A stretch of 64,000 bases of DNA. Source: Burkholderiales bacterium (lineage in GTDB: Bacteria > Pseudomonadota > Gammaproteobacteria > Burkholderiales > SG8-41). Shown piece by piece: positions 7,753 through 17,000 of the stretch (its first letter is position 1; every line of letters starts with the position of its first letter). The position numbers were made by a program, and so were the translations under genes. The notes under the pieces were generated by a model, which saw only the letters and a program-made list of their open reading frames with translations, did not search any database and was not told the origin of the DNA. The stretch covers positions 1 to 64,000 of the forward strand of contig JADZGE010000055.1 in assembly GCA_020854035.1 (NCBI GenBank), read 5' to 3'.

Positions 7753-8880
7753 TCACTGAACCTCGATCGCGAAGCGCCGCGGGGCCGGCGGCACGAGCGC
7801 GAGGCGAAAATAGATGCGCCCGATTTCCCGGCCGTCGGTCGTCTCCACCTGCACCCTCCAGCGGCCGGGCCGGTAGTTTCGCTTCCAGGCGTACCCGCGA
7901 AACCCTTCCGCGCGCCCCCCGGTGATGCCGACCCGCACCGCGCCCTGCGGCGCCCAGCCGGCCGCCCGGTCCCTGTAGAGCCAGCGCACCAGCACCTCGT
8001 CCGAGAAATGCGTCGGCGAATGGATGCGGAAGAACACGTACACGCGGTCGCCGGGCTGGGCGCGGAAATCCTGGTCGCCGATCTCCCAGAAGCGCCAGCC
8101 CCGGCGCTCGTGGGCGAGCCGGTAGCCCTGCGCCGTGCGCTCGACCGCATGATATATGCCGATGAAGGGCATCGACAACGGCACGGGCGGGGTAAGGCGC
8201 AGGAGATAGGAAGCGAGAAAGAGCGCCAGCACGACCCCCAGCGGGGCGAGCACCTGGCGGCGCGCGAGAGGCGCGCATCCCGGCGCGGCGGCAATTCCGG
8301 CGGCGACACCCGTCATGATCATGGCGCCCGCGAGCATGGCGGCGAGGAACACCAGCGGACCGATCGAGCCCACCACGACGGGGATCACCTGCGCGGCGAA
8401 GGAGAGCACGCAGAGCGCCAGCAGCGCGAACTTGAAGGCGAGCCCCGACGCCCTGAAGCGCCGCGACTCGTTCACCGCGAGGAGCAGGACGAGCACGATC
8501 AGGAAGGCGAACGACGCGAAGAACGACGCGCTCTTGAAGTAGTAGATCGTGTAGAGATTGAGCAGGCTCCCGAAGAGCAGATGCACGCAAACGTTGCGGT
8601 AGCGCCGGTACCAGTGGCGGGGCCCGGCGGCGGGCCCGGCCGCCGCCGCGGGGGCCGCCTGCTCGAGCAGCATGTGCGCGAGCACGGCGGTGATCGCCGC
8701 GATGTAGATCGCCTGCTGCGCGATCGCGAGCCACGAGTCCACGCGCGGCAGCGTCAGCACATCGAACACGAAGCCCGCCGCGAAGGCGCCGATCGCGATG
8801 ACGCGTTCGTGGCGCTCGTAGAATTGCGGCGCGGGGCGCGCGGCGGGGGCGGGAACGGACGCCGGATGCGGCTCTTCCAT
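7753..8880 (-). CDS. DUF2914 multi-pass membrane protein
   Basis: A 375-residue protein. After a short Pro/Ala-rich N-terminus, roughly seven hydrophobic segments span residues 25 to 230. A soluble C-terminal domain of about 120 residues follows, with RPGDRVYVFFRIHSP-like spacing, VGITGGRAEGFRGY and PGRWRVQVETTDGREIGRI, the signature of DUF2914. The ATG at 8880 begins 22 bp after the upstream opine-dehydrogenase-like stop, and the next gene starts 9 bp after its own stop. The molecular function is unknown; the beta-rich tail may bind sugar or protein in the periplasm. Its tight placement between two NAD(P)-dehydrogenases is unexplained. Confidence 0.85.
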   Translation of the reverse strand: MEEPHPASVPAPAARPAPQFYERHERVIAIGAFAAGFVFDVLTLPRVDSWLAIAQQAIYIAAITAVLAHMLLEQAAPAAAAGPAAGPRHWYRRYRNVCVHLLFGSLLNLYTIYYFKSASFFASFAFLIVLVLLLAVNESRRFRASGLAFKFALLALCVLSFAAQVIPVVVGSIGPLVFLAAMLAGAMIMTGVAAGIAAAPGCAPLARRQVLAPLGVVLALFLASYLLRLTPPVPLSMPFIGIYHAVERTAQGYRLAHERRGWRFWEIGDQDFRAQPGDRVYVFFRIHSPTHFSDEVLVRWLYRDRAAGWAPQGAVRVGITGGRAEGFRGYAWKRNYRPGRWRVQVETTDGREIGRIYFRLALVPPAPRRFAIEVQ

Positions 8881-8902
8881 TCGGCCGGGTGCCGGTGAAA
8901 CG

Positions 8903-10033
8903 TTATCGGCCGTCCGGCTCGCGCGCGCCGAGCACGCGTTCGCGCACCGCCTGCGGCGAGCCCGCGAGGTCCATGTCGGCGAGCGAGGGCCCGCACCGCC
9001 ACGCATCGACGCCGAGCAGCACCCCGAGGATCTCCGCGAACGCGCGGTGGAGCGGCACCTTGATTCCCGCCTGTTCGGCGAGTTCGACGCAGGGCACGAT
9101 CGCGTAGGGCAGATCGTCCGAGGACCACGCGCGCCAGATGTCGGGGTGAAACGGGGGCAGGGACCGGTAGACGGGATTCTGCATCGCCTCGTAGAAAGTA
9201 CTGCTCCGATAGCCGTAGTACTGCTCGATCGCGAGCGCCATCGGCGTGTGGACGACGCCGTAGGCCTCGCACACGAGCCTGCGCTCGGCATCGAGCGCGT
9301 CGCCGAGCACTCCGGCGGCCGGCACCACGCCCTCCTGGTAGAAGCCGAACTTCCTCCCCTCGAGCTTCGCGCGATCCATCGCGCCGACGTTCGGCAGCAC
9401 CATCGCCGGATGCACGATCAGGTTGAGATTCTCGAGCCCGGTCTGGAGCACGGAGGATGCCGCCGCGAAATCGGGGAAGAGGGGCTGCAGCGCCGCCAGC
9501 GCCCGCGGTGACCGCGAAGCCGGCACCGTCGCGATCCGGATGCCCTTGCGCAGCCCCTTGGCCGAGACCACCGTGCCCTCGATCCGCGCGGCATGCGTCG
9601 GCGCGGGCGCCTCGGTCACGAGCACGTCCTCGCGGCCCGCCCGGCGCAGGAGCGGCGTCAGGCGCGCCGCCGGCCAGTAGCCGTGGCTCTGAACGTGGAC
9701 CACGGCGCCGCGCGCGAATTCCGGAATCATCGGGCGGAACTTCTCCTCGAGCCGGCCGATGTCGACTTCGATCAGCACGGCGCCGGCGTCCTGCAACGCT
9801 TCGGCCGTCGTGTCGCAGATCCGGTCGAGCTTCGCGAAGCCGGTCTTCCCGGAGACGAGGTGGCGCGCCTCGCCCTCGACGGTGAAACCGCCCGCCTTGC
9901 GCACGGCCGCCAACTGGTCCTTCTGCTCCGGAAAGACCGCATAGCGAACTTCGTGTCCCGCGAGGGCGAGGTCCGATGCGCACACGGCGCCGATCGCGCG
10001 CGCGGTATTGCCGATCACTGCGACTTTCGACAT
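8903..10033 (-). CDS. NAD/NADP octopine/nopaline (opine) dehydrogenase-family protein
   Basis: A 376-residue protein starting at ATG 10033 behind AAGGAG. The N-terminal Rossmann region reads SKVAVIGNTARAIGAVCASD; its glycine pattern is looser than the classical GxGxxG. The C-terminal octopine-dehydrogenase domain has ENLNLIVHPAMVLPNVG, which carries the family's conserved Asn and His, and EQYYGYRSSTFYEAM. Opine dehydrogenases reductively join a 2-oxoacid and an amino acid; metallophore synthases share this fold. No nicotianamine-synthase-like partner is nearby, so a metallophore role is not supported. It leads the operon with DUF2914 and a ketopantoate-reductase-like gene. Confidence 0.86.
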   Translation of the reverse strand: MSKVAVIGNTARAIGAVCASDLALAGHEVRYAVFPEQKDQLAAVRKAGGFTVEGEARHLVSGKTGFAKLDRICDTTAEALQDAGAVLIEVDIGRLEEKFRPMIPEFARGAVVHVQSHGYWPAARLTPLLRRAGREDVLVTEAPAPTHAARIEGTVVSAKGLRKGIRIATVPASRSPRALAALQPLFPDFAAASSVLQTGLENLNLIVHPAMVLPNVGAMDRAKLEGRKFGFYQEGVVPAAGVLGDALDAERRLVCEAYGVVHTPMALAIEQYYGYRSSTFYEAMQNPVYRSLPPFHPDIWRAWSSDDLPYAIVPCVELAEQAGIKVPLHRAFAEILGVLLGVDAWRCGPSLADMDLAGSPQAVRERVLGAREPDGR

Positions 10034-10259
10034 GCAAATAGCTCCTTCGCGCCGGAACGACGGCGCTGGTGGCGACGATTATCACCGGTTTACCCGCGCG
10101 CCGCACGAACGCCGGCGTGAGGCGGCGGGGTGGGCCGGGCCGAGCCGGCGCCGGGGAAGCCGGTCACGTCGAGGGCGCCGCGGCCCCGGCCGACGGCGGC
10201 GCCACGCGGGGCCGGTCGAGGCTGTATAGTTGCGGTGGCACACCAGGGAGGAGACGGGC

Positions 10260-11360
10260 ATGATCACGCATGGCACAACGCATCCGCGCGCGGCCGACCC
10301 CGCGATCCTCTTCACGGGCTGCGAGCTCCACGCCGAGCGGGGCGCGCGCCTCGCCGCGGCGGTGCGGCGCGGCCCGGGCACGGCGCAACCCGCGGCCGGG
10401 CGCCGCGAGGTCACCGTCAAGGGCCGCCGCGTGAAGACCATCGACGTGCACGCGCACTGCCTCGTCCCGGCGGCGTCGAAGCTGCTCGGCGAGGACGCCT
10501 ACAAGCACCATACCGACGGCATCGTCATGGAGGACGCATCGAGGCGGCTGCGCGACATGGACGCGCAGGGCATCGACATGGAGGCGTTGAGCATCAATCC
10601 CTTCTGGTACCGGGCCGATCGCGATACCGCGGCGGAAGTGGTGCGTCTTAACAACGAGGGGCTCGTCGAGATCTGCGCGCGCGATCCCGAGCGTTTCGTC
10701 GCGTTCGCCTCGGTCGCGCTCCAGTTTCCCGAGCTTGCCGTGCAGCAGCTCGAGCACGCCGTGAAAAGGCTCGGTTTGCGCGGCGCCGCGGTCGGCGGGA
10801 GCGTCGGTGACGAGGAGTTCGCCGATCCGAAGTTTCACCCGTTCTGGCGCAAGTGCGAGGAGCTCGACGTCCTCGTCTTCCTGCATCCGCAGGGCACCCC
10901 CGACCTCGCGCGGCGCCTGAAGGGCAACGGCGTGCTCGACAACGTGATCGGTAATCCCCTCGACACCACGATCGCGCTCTCGCATCTCATCTTCGAGGGC
11001 ACGCTCGACATGTTCCCGGGGCTGAAGATTCTCGCCGCTCACGGCGGGGGCTACCTCGCCTCCTACATGGATCGCTCCGACCACGGCTGCCTCACGTTCC
11101 CGAACCGCTGCACCCGGACGCTGAACAAGCGCCCGACGGAGTACCTGAAGGATCTCTATTACGACGCGCTCATTTTCACGCCCGAGGCGTTGCGCCATCT
11201 CGCCGCGAACGTGGGTTCCAGCCGGATCATGCTCGGCACCGACTATCCCTACCCGTGGGAGGACAGGGCGGTGGATCACATCCTCCAGACCCCGAGCCTG
11301 ACCGACGAGGAGCGCATCGCGATCCTGGGGGAGACCGCGGCGAAGCTGTTGCGGGTGTGA
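10260..11360 (+). CDS. Amidohydrolase-2 (ACMSD-like) family hydrolase or decarboxylase
   Basis: A 366-residue TIM-barrel metal enzyme. ATG 10260 follows GGGAGGAG. The metal ligands are IDVHAHC (His-x-His), FLHPQG, AAHGGGYLASYMDR and GTDYPYPWED (Asp), as in aminocarboxymuconate semialdehyde decarboxylase relatives. About 58 residues precede the first His motif, more than in most relatives. This extension includes GCELHAERGARLAAAV. The family decarboxylates or hydrolyses aromatic ring-cleavage and related acids. It stands at the head of a forward gene group with a molybdenum hydroxylase subunit and a ThDP enzyme, consistent with catabolism of a small aromatic or heterocyclic acid. Confidence 0.88.
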   Translation: MITHGTTHPRAADPAILFTGCELHAERGARLAAAVRRGPGTAQPAAGRREVTVKGRRVKTIDVHAHCLVPAASKLLGEDAYKHHTDGIVMEDASRRLRDMDAQGIDMEALSINPFWYRADRDTAAEVVRLNNEGLVEICARDPERFVAFASVALQFPELAVQQLEHAVKRLGLRGAAVGGSVGDEEFADPKFHPFWRKCEELDVLVFLHPQGTPDLARRLKGNGVLDNVIGNPLDTTIALSHLIFEGTLDMFPGLKILAAHGGGYLASYMDRSDHGCLTFPNRCTRTLNKRPTEYLKDLYYDALIFTPEALRHLAANVGSSRIMLGTDYPYPWEDRAVDHILQTPSLTDEERIAILGETAAKLLRV

Positions 11361-11470
11361 TGGCGGGCTTCGGCGGCGGTGCCCGGCCGCGGTGAACCGC
11401 CGGGCGCATCGGCGCCGCCCGGTTTGCTAGACTCGCCGTCTGTCGCCGCGCCCGGGGAGCCTCGAGCACC

Positions 11471-13774
11471 ATGAGTCACGATAGCCACGACCATCACGAC
11501 GGCCGCCGCGTGGAGGACGAACGCCTCGTCACGGGCGCCGGCAGGTACGCCTCGGACTGGAACGTGCCGGGCCAGCTTCATGGTCATTTCGTGCGCTCCG
11601 ACCGGGCGCACGCGGAAATCGTCTCGGTCGACACGAGGAAGGCGGCCGCCTTCCCCGGCGTGAGGCGGGTGTTCACGGGCGAGGACGCCGTGCGCGCGGG
11701 ATACGTGAGGGCGCCCCACACCATGGGCTTCGCCGGCAGGAACGGCATGAAGGCGCGCTCGCCGGAGCGCCCGGTGCTCGCGCACCGGCGGGTCCGATTC
11801 GTGGGCGAGGCGGTCGCGCTGGTCGTCGCCGAGAGCGCCGCCGCGGCGCAGGACGCCGCGGATCTCGTGGAAGTCGACTACCGCGACCTGCGCAGCGTCA
11901 CCGATCCGGAAGGCGCGCTCGCCGCGGGCGCGCCGCAGCTCTCCGACGAGGTGCCGGGCAACCTCGCGTGGGAGGCCGAGATCGGGGACCGGGCGGCGGT
12001 CGACGCGGCGTTCGCCGCCGCGGCGCACATCACCCGCGCGAGAATCGTGTCCACGCGCGTCGCGCCGAGCCCCATGGAACCGCGCGCGTGCCTCGTTGCC
12101 TACGACGCGGCGACGGAGAGCTACCGCATTCATTCCCCGATGCAGGGGGTCACCACGCTGCGCGGCCAGCTCTCGAACTACACGAAAGTGCCGCAGGACA
12201 GGCTCGTTTTCGAGGCGCGCGACGTCGGCGGCGGTTTCGGCCAGCGCTCGGGAGCCTACCCGGAATACGCGGCGCTTATGATCGCCGCGAAGGCGCTCGG
12301 CGCGCCCGTCAAGTGGGTTTGCAGGCGCACGGAAGGCTTTCTCACCGACACGCACGGCCGCAACATGATTGCCCACGGTGCGCTCGCCCTCGACAGGGAC
12401 GGGAAGTTCCTCGCGATGCGCATCGACTGGATCGTGGACCTGGGGGCCTATCTTTCGCCGGGCGCGCAGGGTCACGTGCGCAACACGACCAACTGCATGA
12501 CGGGCGTCTACCGGATACCGGCGCTTCACGGGACGTATCGCATCCCGCTCACGAACACGACGCCGGTTGGCGCCTACCGCGGGGCCGGCCGGCCGGATGT
12601 CGCGTACGCCGTCGAAACCCTCGTCAACCGGGCCGCGGCGGAGACCGGCGTGGACCCGGCCGAGCTCAGGCGGCGCAATTTCATTCCGCCGTCCGCGTTC
12701 CCGTACTCGTCGCCGACCTCCGGCATCTACGGCGGCGTCTACGAGGCCGCCGACCTGCCCGGCATGCTGGAGAAGGCACTCGAGCTCGCCGACTGGCGGG
12801 GTTTCGCGGCGCGTCGCGCGAAATCGAAGGCGGCGGGGAAGCTGCGCGGTATCGGCATCTCGACCGTCATCGAGAATACCGGCCTCGGCACGGCCCCCGT
12901 GGACCAGGCGGAAATCGAGCTCGACGCGGGCGGCACGGTCACGGTGTTCAACGTCGCCAAGGCGCATGGGCAGGGCCACGAGACGACGTTCGCGCAGATC
13001 GTCTCGACCGCGCTGGAGATCCCGCTCGCGAAGGTGAAGATCGTGCAGTGCGCGCCCGGCACGCGTCTGAAGGGCAACGGGACCGGCGGATCCCGCAGCA
13101 CGGTCGGCGCGGGCAGCGTCTGCCACCTCGCGGCGCTGAAGCTGATCGAGCGGGGGAAGGCGCTCGCCGCGCTCGAGCTCGGCGTCGAGCCGTCGCAGGT
13201 CGCCTACGGGCGCGGCGAGTTCACTTCCGGCGCGTCCGATCGCGTGGTGAAGCTCGCGGATCTCGCGAGGGCGAAGCCGCTCGCCTTCACGGCGGAGGGC
13301 AACTTCGGGCACACGTGGCCGAACGGCTGTCACATCGCCGAAGTCGAGGTCGATCCCGATACCGGCGCGACGAAGGTCGTGTCCTACTGCGCCGTGGACG
13401 ACGTCGGTGTCGTCATCAACCACGCGATCGTCGAGGGGCAGGTGCACGGCGGCGTGGTGCAGGGAGCGGGGCAGGTCTTCGGCGAGCAGGTGATCTACGA
13501 CCCGGAGACGGGCCAGCCGCTCGCGGCGAGTTTCATGGACTACTACTTGCCGCGCGCCGGCATCATTCCCGGAATTCGCGGGGAAGAGCATCCGACGCAG
13601 AGCAGGGTGAGCCCGCTCGGCGTGAAGGGCGTCGGCGAGTCCGGCTGCACCGCGTCGATCCCGGTCCTCACCGCGGCGGTGACCGACGCGCTGCGCCCGC
13701 TGGGCGTGACTGGCCTCGACATGCCGCTCACGCCGTCACGGGTGTGGCGGGCGATGCGCGCGGCGACGCGCTGA
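11471..13774 (+). CDS. Molybdenum hydroxylase large subunit (xanthine dehydrogenase/CoxL family), orphan
   Basis: A 767-residue protein of normal large-subunit length. It has the N-terminal ald_Xan_dh_C2-type start RVEDERLVTGAGRYASD. The molybdopterin-binding signatures are DVGGGFGQRSGAYPEY, VGAYRGAGRPDVAYAVE and the C-terminal GVKGVGESGC, whose Glu is the expected active-site base. These enzymes hydroxylate aldehydes, N-heterocycles or CO. The CoxL hallmark loop VAYRCSFR is absent, so this is not a form I CO dehydrogenase. The FAD (CoxM-like) and 2Fe-2S (CoxS-like) subunits it should need are not encoded on either side, and it must use partners from elsewhere or work differently. Confidence 0.92.
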   Translation: MSHDSHDHHDGRRVEDERLVTGAGRYASDWNVPGQLHGHFVRSDRAHAEIVSVDTRKAAAFPGVRRVFTGEDAVRAGYVRAPHTMGFAGRNGMKARSPERPVLAHRRVRFVGEAVALVVAESAAAAQDAADLVEVDYRDLRSVTDPEGALAAGAPQLSDEVPGNLAWEAEIGDRAAVDAAFAAAAHITRARIVSTRVAPSPMEPRACLVAYDAATESYRIHSPMQGVTTLRGQLSNYTKVPQDRLVFEARDVGGGFGQRSGAYPEYAALMIAAKALGAPVKWVCRRTEGFLTDTHGRNMIAHGALALDRDGKFLAMRIDWIVDLGAYLSPGAQGHVRNTTNCMTGVYRIPALHGTYRIPLTNTTPVGAYRGAGRPDVAYAVETLVNRAAAETGVDPAELRRRNFIPPSAFPYSSPTSGIYGGVYEAADLPGMLEKALELADWRGFAARRAKSKAAGKLRGIGISTVIENTGLGTAPVDQAEIELDAGGTVTVFNVAKAHGQGHETTFAQIVSTALEIPLAKVKIVQCAPGTRLKGNGTGGSRSTVGAGSVCHLAALKLIERGKALAALELGVEPSQVAYGRGEFTSGASDRVVKLADLARAKPLAFTAEGNFGHTWPNGCHIAEVEVDPDTGATKVVSYCAVDDVGVVINHAIVEGQVHGGVVQGAGQVFGEQVIYDPETGQPLAASFMDYYLPRAGIIPGIRGEEHPTQSRVSPLGVKGVGESGCTASIPVLTAAVTDALRPLGVTGLDMPLTPSRVWRAMRAATR

Positions 13775-13820
13775 GCGCGCCGGCCGTTGCGAGCGGCGAT
13801 CGGGGACTCCCGGAGGACGC

Positions 13821-15479
13821 ATGAAGGTCTACGAAGCGATGGCGAACGCCTTCGTGAAGGAAGGCACCACGACGCTCTTCGGGCTGCTGGGCGACGGGCA
13901 GATGACATGGTGGTCGGCCATGTCGAAGCATCCGGGCGTGCGGATCGTCGATGTCCGCGACGAAGGCTGCGCGGTCACCATGGCGGAAGGCTGGTCGCTC
14001 GCGACGGGCAGGGTGGGTGTCGCCAGCGCGACGCAGGGGCCGGGCCTCGCGCGCATGACGACCTCGCTCGTCGTCGCGGCGCGATCGCGCACGCCGGTCG
14101 TCGTCTACACCAGCAAGACCGCCCTCAACAACGACCACCTCGTCCAGTATCTCGACCAGGACCGGCTCGTCAGCGCGACCGGCGCCGGTTACATCGAGGT
14201 GCTGAAGCCGTCGTACGCCGAGAACGCGGTGCGCGACGCCTTCTACCGCGCGCGGCGCGAGGCGCGGCCCATCGTGCTCGCGGCGCCGCTCGACGTGCAG
14301 AGCATGGACTGCGATGCCGACGGGGAGGACTACCGGCCCTCGGGCGAAATGTTCCCGGGGCAGCAGGCGATCCGTCCGGATCTCGATCGCCTGCGCGAAG
14401 CCGCCGGCATCGTCGGCCAGAGCCGCAGGCCGGTCCTCGTCCTCGGTCGCGGCGCGATGTCGCCCGCGGCGAGGGCCGCGGCGAACCGGCTCGCCGAGCG
14501 CATCGGCGCGCTCATCACGACCACGCTGGTGGCGAAGGGCACGCTCGCGGACTCCGAGTACTACGCGGGAGTGTCGGGTTTCTACTCCTCGCGCGAGGTG
14601 ATCCAGCTCTTCGGCGAGGCCGACTGCGTCGTCGCCGTCGGCGCCCGGCTTTCCTCGCACACGGTTTCGGGTGGCTATCTCTACCCGAACGCGCGCGTCG
14701 TTCACATCGACGTCGCGCCGCACGTGCTGATGGGCGGCGACCGCGGCGCCGATTGCTACGTCCAGGGCGACGCGGCGGCCACCCTGCGGGAGCTTCTCGA
14801 AGCGCTCGAGCGCGACGGCGCCGGCGGCCTGGGCTACCGCACGGCCGAAGTGAGGAGGATCCTCGCCCACGCGGGGCGCGACCCGGCGGAATTCGAGATC
14901 GAGCCCGGCACGGTGGATCCCCGGGAGGCGGTGCGGCTGCTCGACGAGAAGCTGCCGCCCGGGATGAACCTCGTCTCCTCCGGCAACGCTCATGCGTGCG
15001 CGTTCCGGGTCATGCTGATGAAGCGGCGGCGCGGGCTGCAGATCTTCTGCACCGGTTTCGGCTGCATCGGGCAGGCGCTCTCCACGGGCGTCGGCGCGGC
15101 CCTCGGCGCGGGCGGTCCCATGGTCTGCGTGGAAGGCGACGGCGGCGCGCTGCAGAGCATCCAGGAACTCGACACCGTGGCGCGCCTGGGGTTGAAGTTC
15201 CTCTACGTGGTCGTCAACGACGAGGCCTACGGGGCCGAATACCACAAGCTCCGCGCGCACGACCGGGACCCCAGCCTCTCCTTCGTGCGTTCACCGGACT
15301 TCGCGGGGCTCGGCCGCGACTTCGGCTGCCGCGGCCGCGGCGCCCGCACGCTGGAAGAGTTCGGTGCCGCGATCGACGAGTTTCTTTCCGGGGACGGGCC
15401 GATGGTGATCGATCTGCGCATATCGCGGAACGTCATCAGCATCCCGTACCGGCGGCTGCACTTCGGGATGGACGTCTGA
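13821..15479 (+). CDS. Thiamine diphosphate-binding protein, IlvB-like
   Basis: A 552-residue ThDP enzyme with all three domains. The N-terminal LFGLLGDGQMTWW and the catalytic Glu in VRDEGCAVTMAEGW are followed by SATQGPGLARM. The central domain has the usual RRPVLVLGRGA. The C-terminal diphosphate site is VEGDGGALQSIQEL and continues to VVVNDEAYGAEY. The start follows a GGAGG-like sequence. It lies 46 bp behind the molybdenum hydroxylase gene and is probably co-transcribed. It lacks any regulatory subunit; a 2-oxoacid decarboxylase or carboligase acting on the hydroxylase pathway's product is a reasonable guess, not shown. Confidence 0.88.
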   Translation: MKVYEAMANAFVKEGTTTLFGLLGDGQMTWWSAMSKHPGVRIVDVRDEGCAVTMAEGWSLATGRVGVASATQGPGLARMTTSLVVAARSRTPVVVYTSKTALNNDHLVQYLDQDRLVSATGAGYIEVLKPSYAENAVRDAFYRARREARPIVLAAPLDVQSMDCDADGEDYRPSGEMFPGQQAIRPDLDRLREAAGIVGQSRRPVLVLGRGAMSPAARAAANRLAERIGALITTTLVAKGTLADSEYYAGVSGFYSSREVIQLFGEADCVVAVGARLSSHTVSGGYLYPNARVVHIDVAPHVLMGGDRGADCYVQGDAAATLRELLEALERDGAGGLGYRTAEVRRILAHAGRDPAEFEIEPGTVDPREAVRLLDEKLPPGMNLVSSGNAHACAFRVMLMKRRRGLQIFCTGFGCIGQALSTGVGAALGAGGPMVCVEGDGGALQSIQELDTVARLGLKFLYVVVNDEAYGAEYHKLRAHDRDPSLSFVRSPDFAGLGRDFGCRGRGARTLEEFGAAIDEFLSGDGPMVIDLRISRNVISIPYRRLHFGMDV

Positions 15480-15498
15480 CATGGCGAAGGAGAACCTC

Positions 15499-15663
15499 AT
15501 GCGAAACATCATGCTGCTCGCGCTCGCGGTGGGCGCCCTGGCGGGCTGCTCGACGATGACCGAGGCGGAATACGTTGCGCTGATGAATGCGGACTGGCGG
15601 GTATGGCCGCCCGTCGTGGAAGGCCAGGCGTTTCCCGTACAGATGATGAACGACCGGCGCTGA
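15499..15663 (+). CDS. Very small lipoprotein
   Basis: A 54-residue secreted lipoprotein. ATG 15499 is preferred over ATG 15481 because AAGGAG lies 7 bases ahead and the hydrophobic leader then starts at once. MRNIMLLALAVGALAGC ends in a lipobox (ALAGC) with the lipidated Cys at residue 17. The mature part is about 38 residues, with Trp-rich NADWRVWPPV and no known domain. It starts 19 bp after the ThDP stop, so it is probably in the same transcript. Its function is unknown. Confidence 0.72.
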   Translation: MRNIMLLALAVGALAGCSTMTEAEYVALMNADWRVWPPVVEGQAFPVQMMNDRR

Positions 15664-15704
15664 CCCGCGAACGCCCGCCCGGCGCCGCGCCCGCGGGCAC
15701 GGAC

Positions 15705-17000
15705 CTACCGGGCCGTATCGGAGCGAGCGGCCGGATTCCGCGTCGCGGCCCACATTCCGGACCCGGTCAAGGTCACGCCCAGCGCGACGCCGACGATGAC
15801 CCATTCGTAGCTGCCGTAGCGGTCGAACATCCAGCCCGCCCACCACGGGCCCAGCGCCGAGCCCAGGCCGAATCCCAGGTCGAGGAGCCCCAGGATCGTG
15901 CCGAGATTCCTGCCCTCGAACCGGTCGGAGACGGCGGAAGCGTAGACCGGGGCGATGCCGTTGTAGCCGATGCCGTAGGTGAGCACGTAACCCGAGAGCA
16001 GGAGGATGCGCAGCGCGGCGGATTCGGCCGGGACGCGCGTCGTGAGCCACAGCAGCCCCAGCCCGATGACGCTGATCACGCAGATGACGACGACGCAGGC
16101 CGAGCGGCCGATCCGGTCGGAAAGCGGTCCCCAGATCAACCCGCCGGCGGCGCGCATCACGCCGAGCATGCCGAAGATGAGCGATGCGAGCGGCAGGCTG
16201 TAGCCGATGTCCACCAGCATCCGCGTCTGGTGCACGACGATGACCATGTTGCAGAGGCCGGTCCCCGTGACGGCGAGGGCGAGCAGCCAGAAGGCCGGGG
16301 CGCGCACCGCCCCCCGGACGGTCGCGCCGGCCTTCGCGGGCGCGGCCCGCGCGGCGGGTTGCGCCGGCACGCCGTCCGGCACGAGGCCCACCCGCTCGGC
16401 GGAATGGCGATGGAAGAGGACGTTGAGCGGGATGAGAACCAGCATCGCGGCAACGCCGAACCACCACATCGTCCCGCGCCATCCGACCTGCACGATCAGT
16501 TCCGCGCTCAAGGCCGCGACCGCGAGCGAACCCAGGCCCACGCCGGCGAGCGACACCGCGGAGGCGAACCCCCGCCGCCGGTCGAACCAGCGCGGAACGA
16601 TCGCCATGTGCGGGATGAAACCGAGCGTCGAGTAGCTCAACCCCAGCAGGATGCCGTACGAGGCGGTGAGTCCCGCCAGCGTCTCGCTCATCGAGCAGAG
16701 CATGAGCCCCGTGCCCATCGAGAGCGCGCCGAGGGGGAAGAGCACGCGCGCGCCCAGCCGGTCGTAGAGGTAGCCGGCGAGAGCCGCCGTGCCGGCGTAG
16801 ACGATCATGGAGGCGGAGACGACGCCGGCCGTGTCGGCGCGCGACCAGCCCGTCTCGTCCAGAATCGCGGAGTAGAAGACGCCGAAAGCGAAGCGGAACC
16901 CGAGCGAGAAGAACAGCGTGACGAACATCACGGCGACGATGACCCAGCCGTAGTAGACGCCGCGCCCGCTGAACCAGTCGACCAATCGCGATGAACTCAC
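15705..17000 (-). CDS. MFS transporter, oxalate/formate antiporter-like
   Basis: A 431-residue inner-membrane carrier with about 12 transmembrane helices. Its GTG start is supported by AGGAGG five bases upstream. The N-terminal VYYGWVIVAVMFVTLFFSLG with FAFGVFYSAI is typical of the oxalate/formate antiporter-type MFS. The loop GYLYDRLGARV is MFS motif A. IPHMAIVPRWFDRRRGFA follows helix 4. Such carriers move monocarboxylates. The gene lies downstream of two Bug receptor genes on the same strand, separated by a 295-bp gap with a strong hairpin, so co-transcription is uncertain. Confidence 0.9.
   Translation of the reverse strand: MSSSRLVDWFSGRGVYYGWVIVAVMFVTLFFSLGFRFAFGVFYSAILDETGWSRADTAGVVSASMIVYAGTAALAGYLYDRLGARVLFPLGALSMGTGLMLCSMSETLAGLTASYGILLGLSYSTLGFIPHMAIVPRWFDRRRGFASAVSLAGVGLGSLAVAALSAELIVQVGWRGTMWWFGVAAMLVLIPLNVLFHRHSAERVGLVPDGVPAQPAARAAPAKAGATVRGAVRAPAFWLLALAVTGTGLCNMVIVVHQTRMLVDIGYSLPLASLIFGMLGVMRAAGGLIWGPLSDRIGRSACVVVICVISVIGLGLLWLTTRVPAESAALRILLLSGYVLTYGIGYNGIAPVYASAVSDRFEGRNLGTILGLLDLGFGLGSALGPWWAGWMFDRYGSYEWVIVGVALGVTLTGSGMWAATRNPAARSDTAR

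Noticed and set aside
8903-10033. A staphylopine/pseudopaline-type metallophore cluster
   Set aside because: There is no nicotianamine-synthase-like gene, exporter or TonB receptor next to the opine dehydrogenase homologue.
11471-13774. Form I carbon monoxide dehydrogenase (CoxL)
   Set aside because: The active-site loop VAYRCSFR is absent, and CoxM and CoxS are missing.
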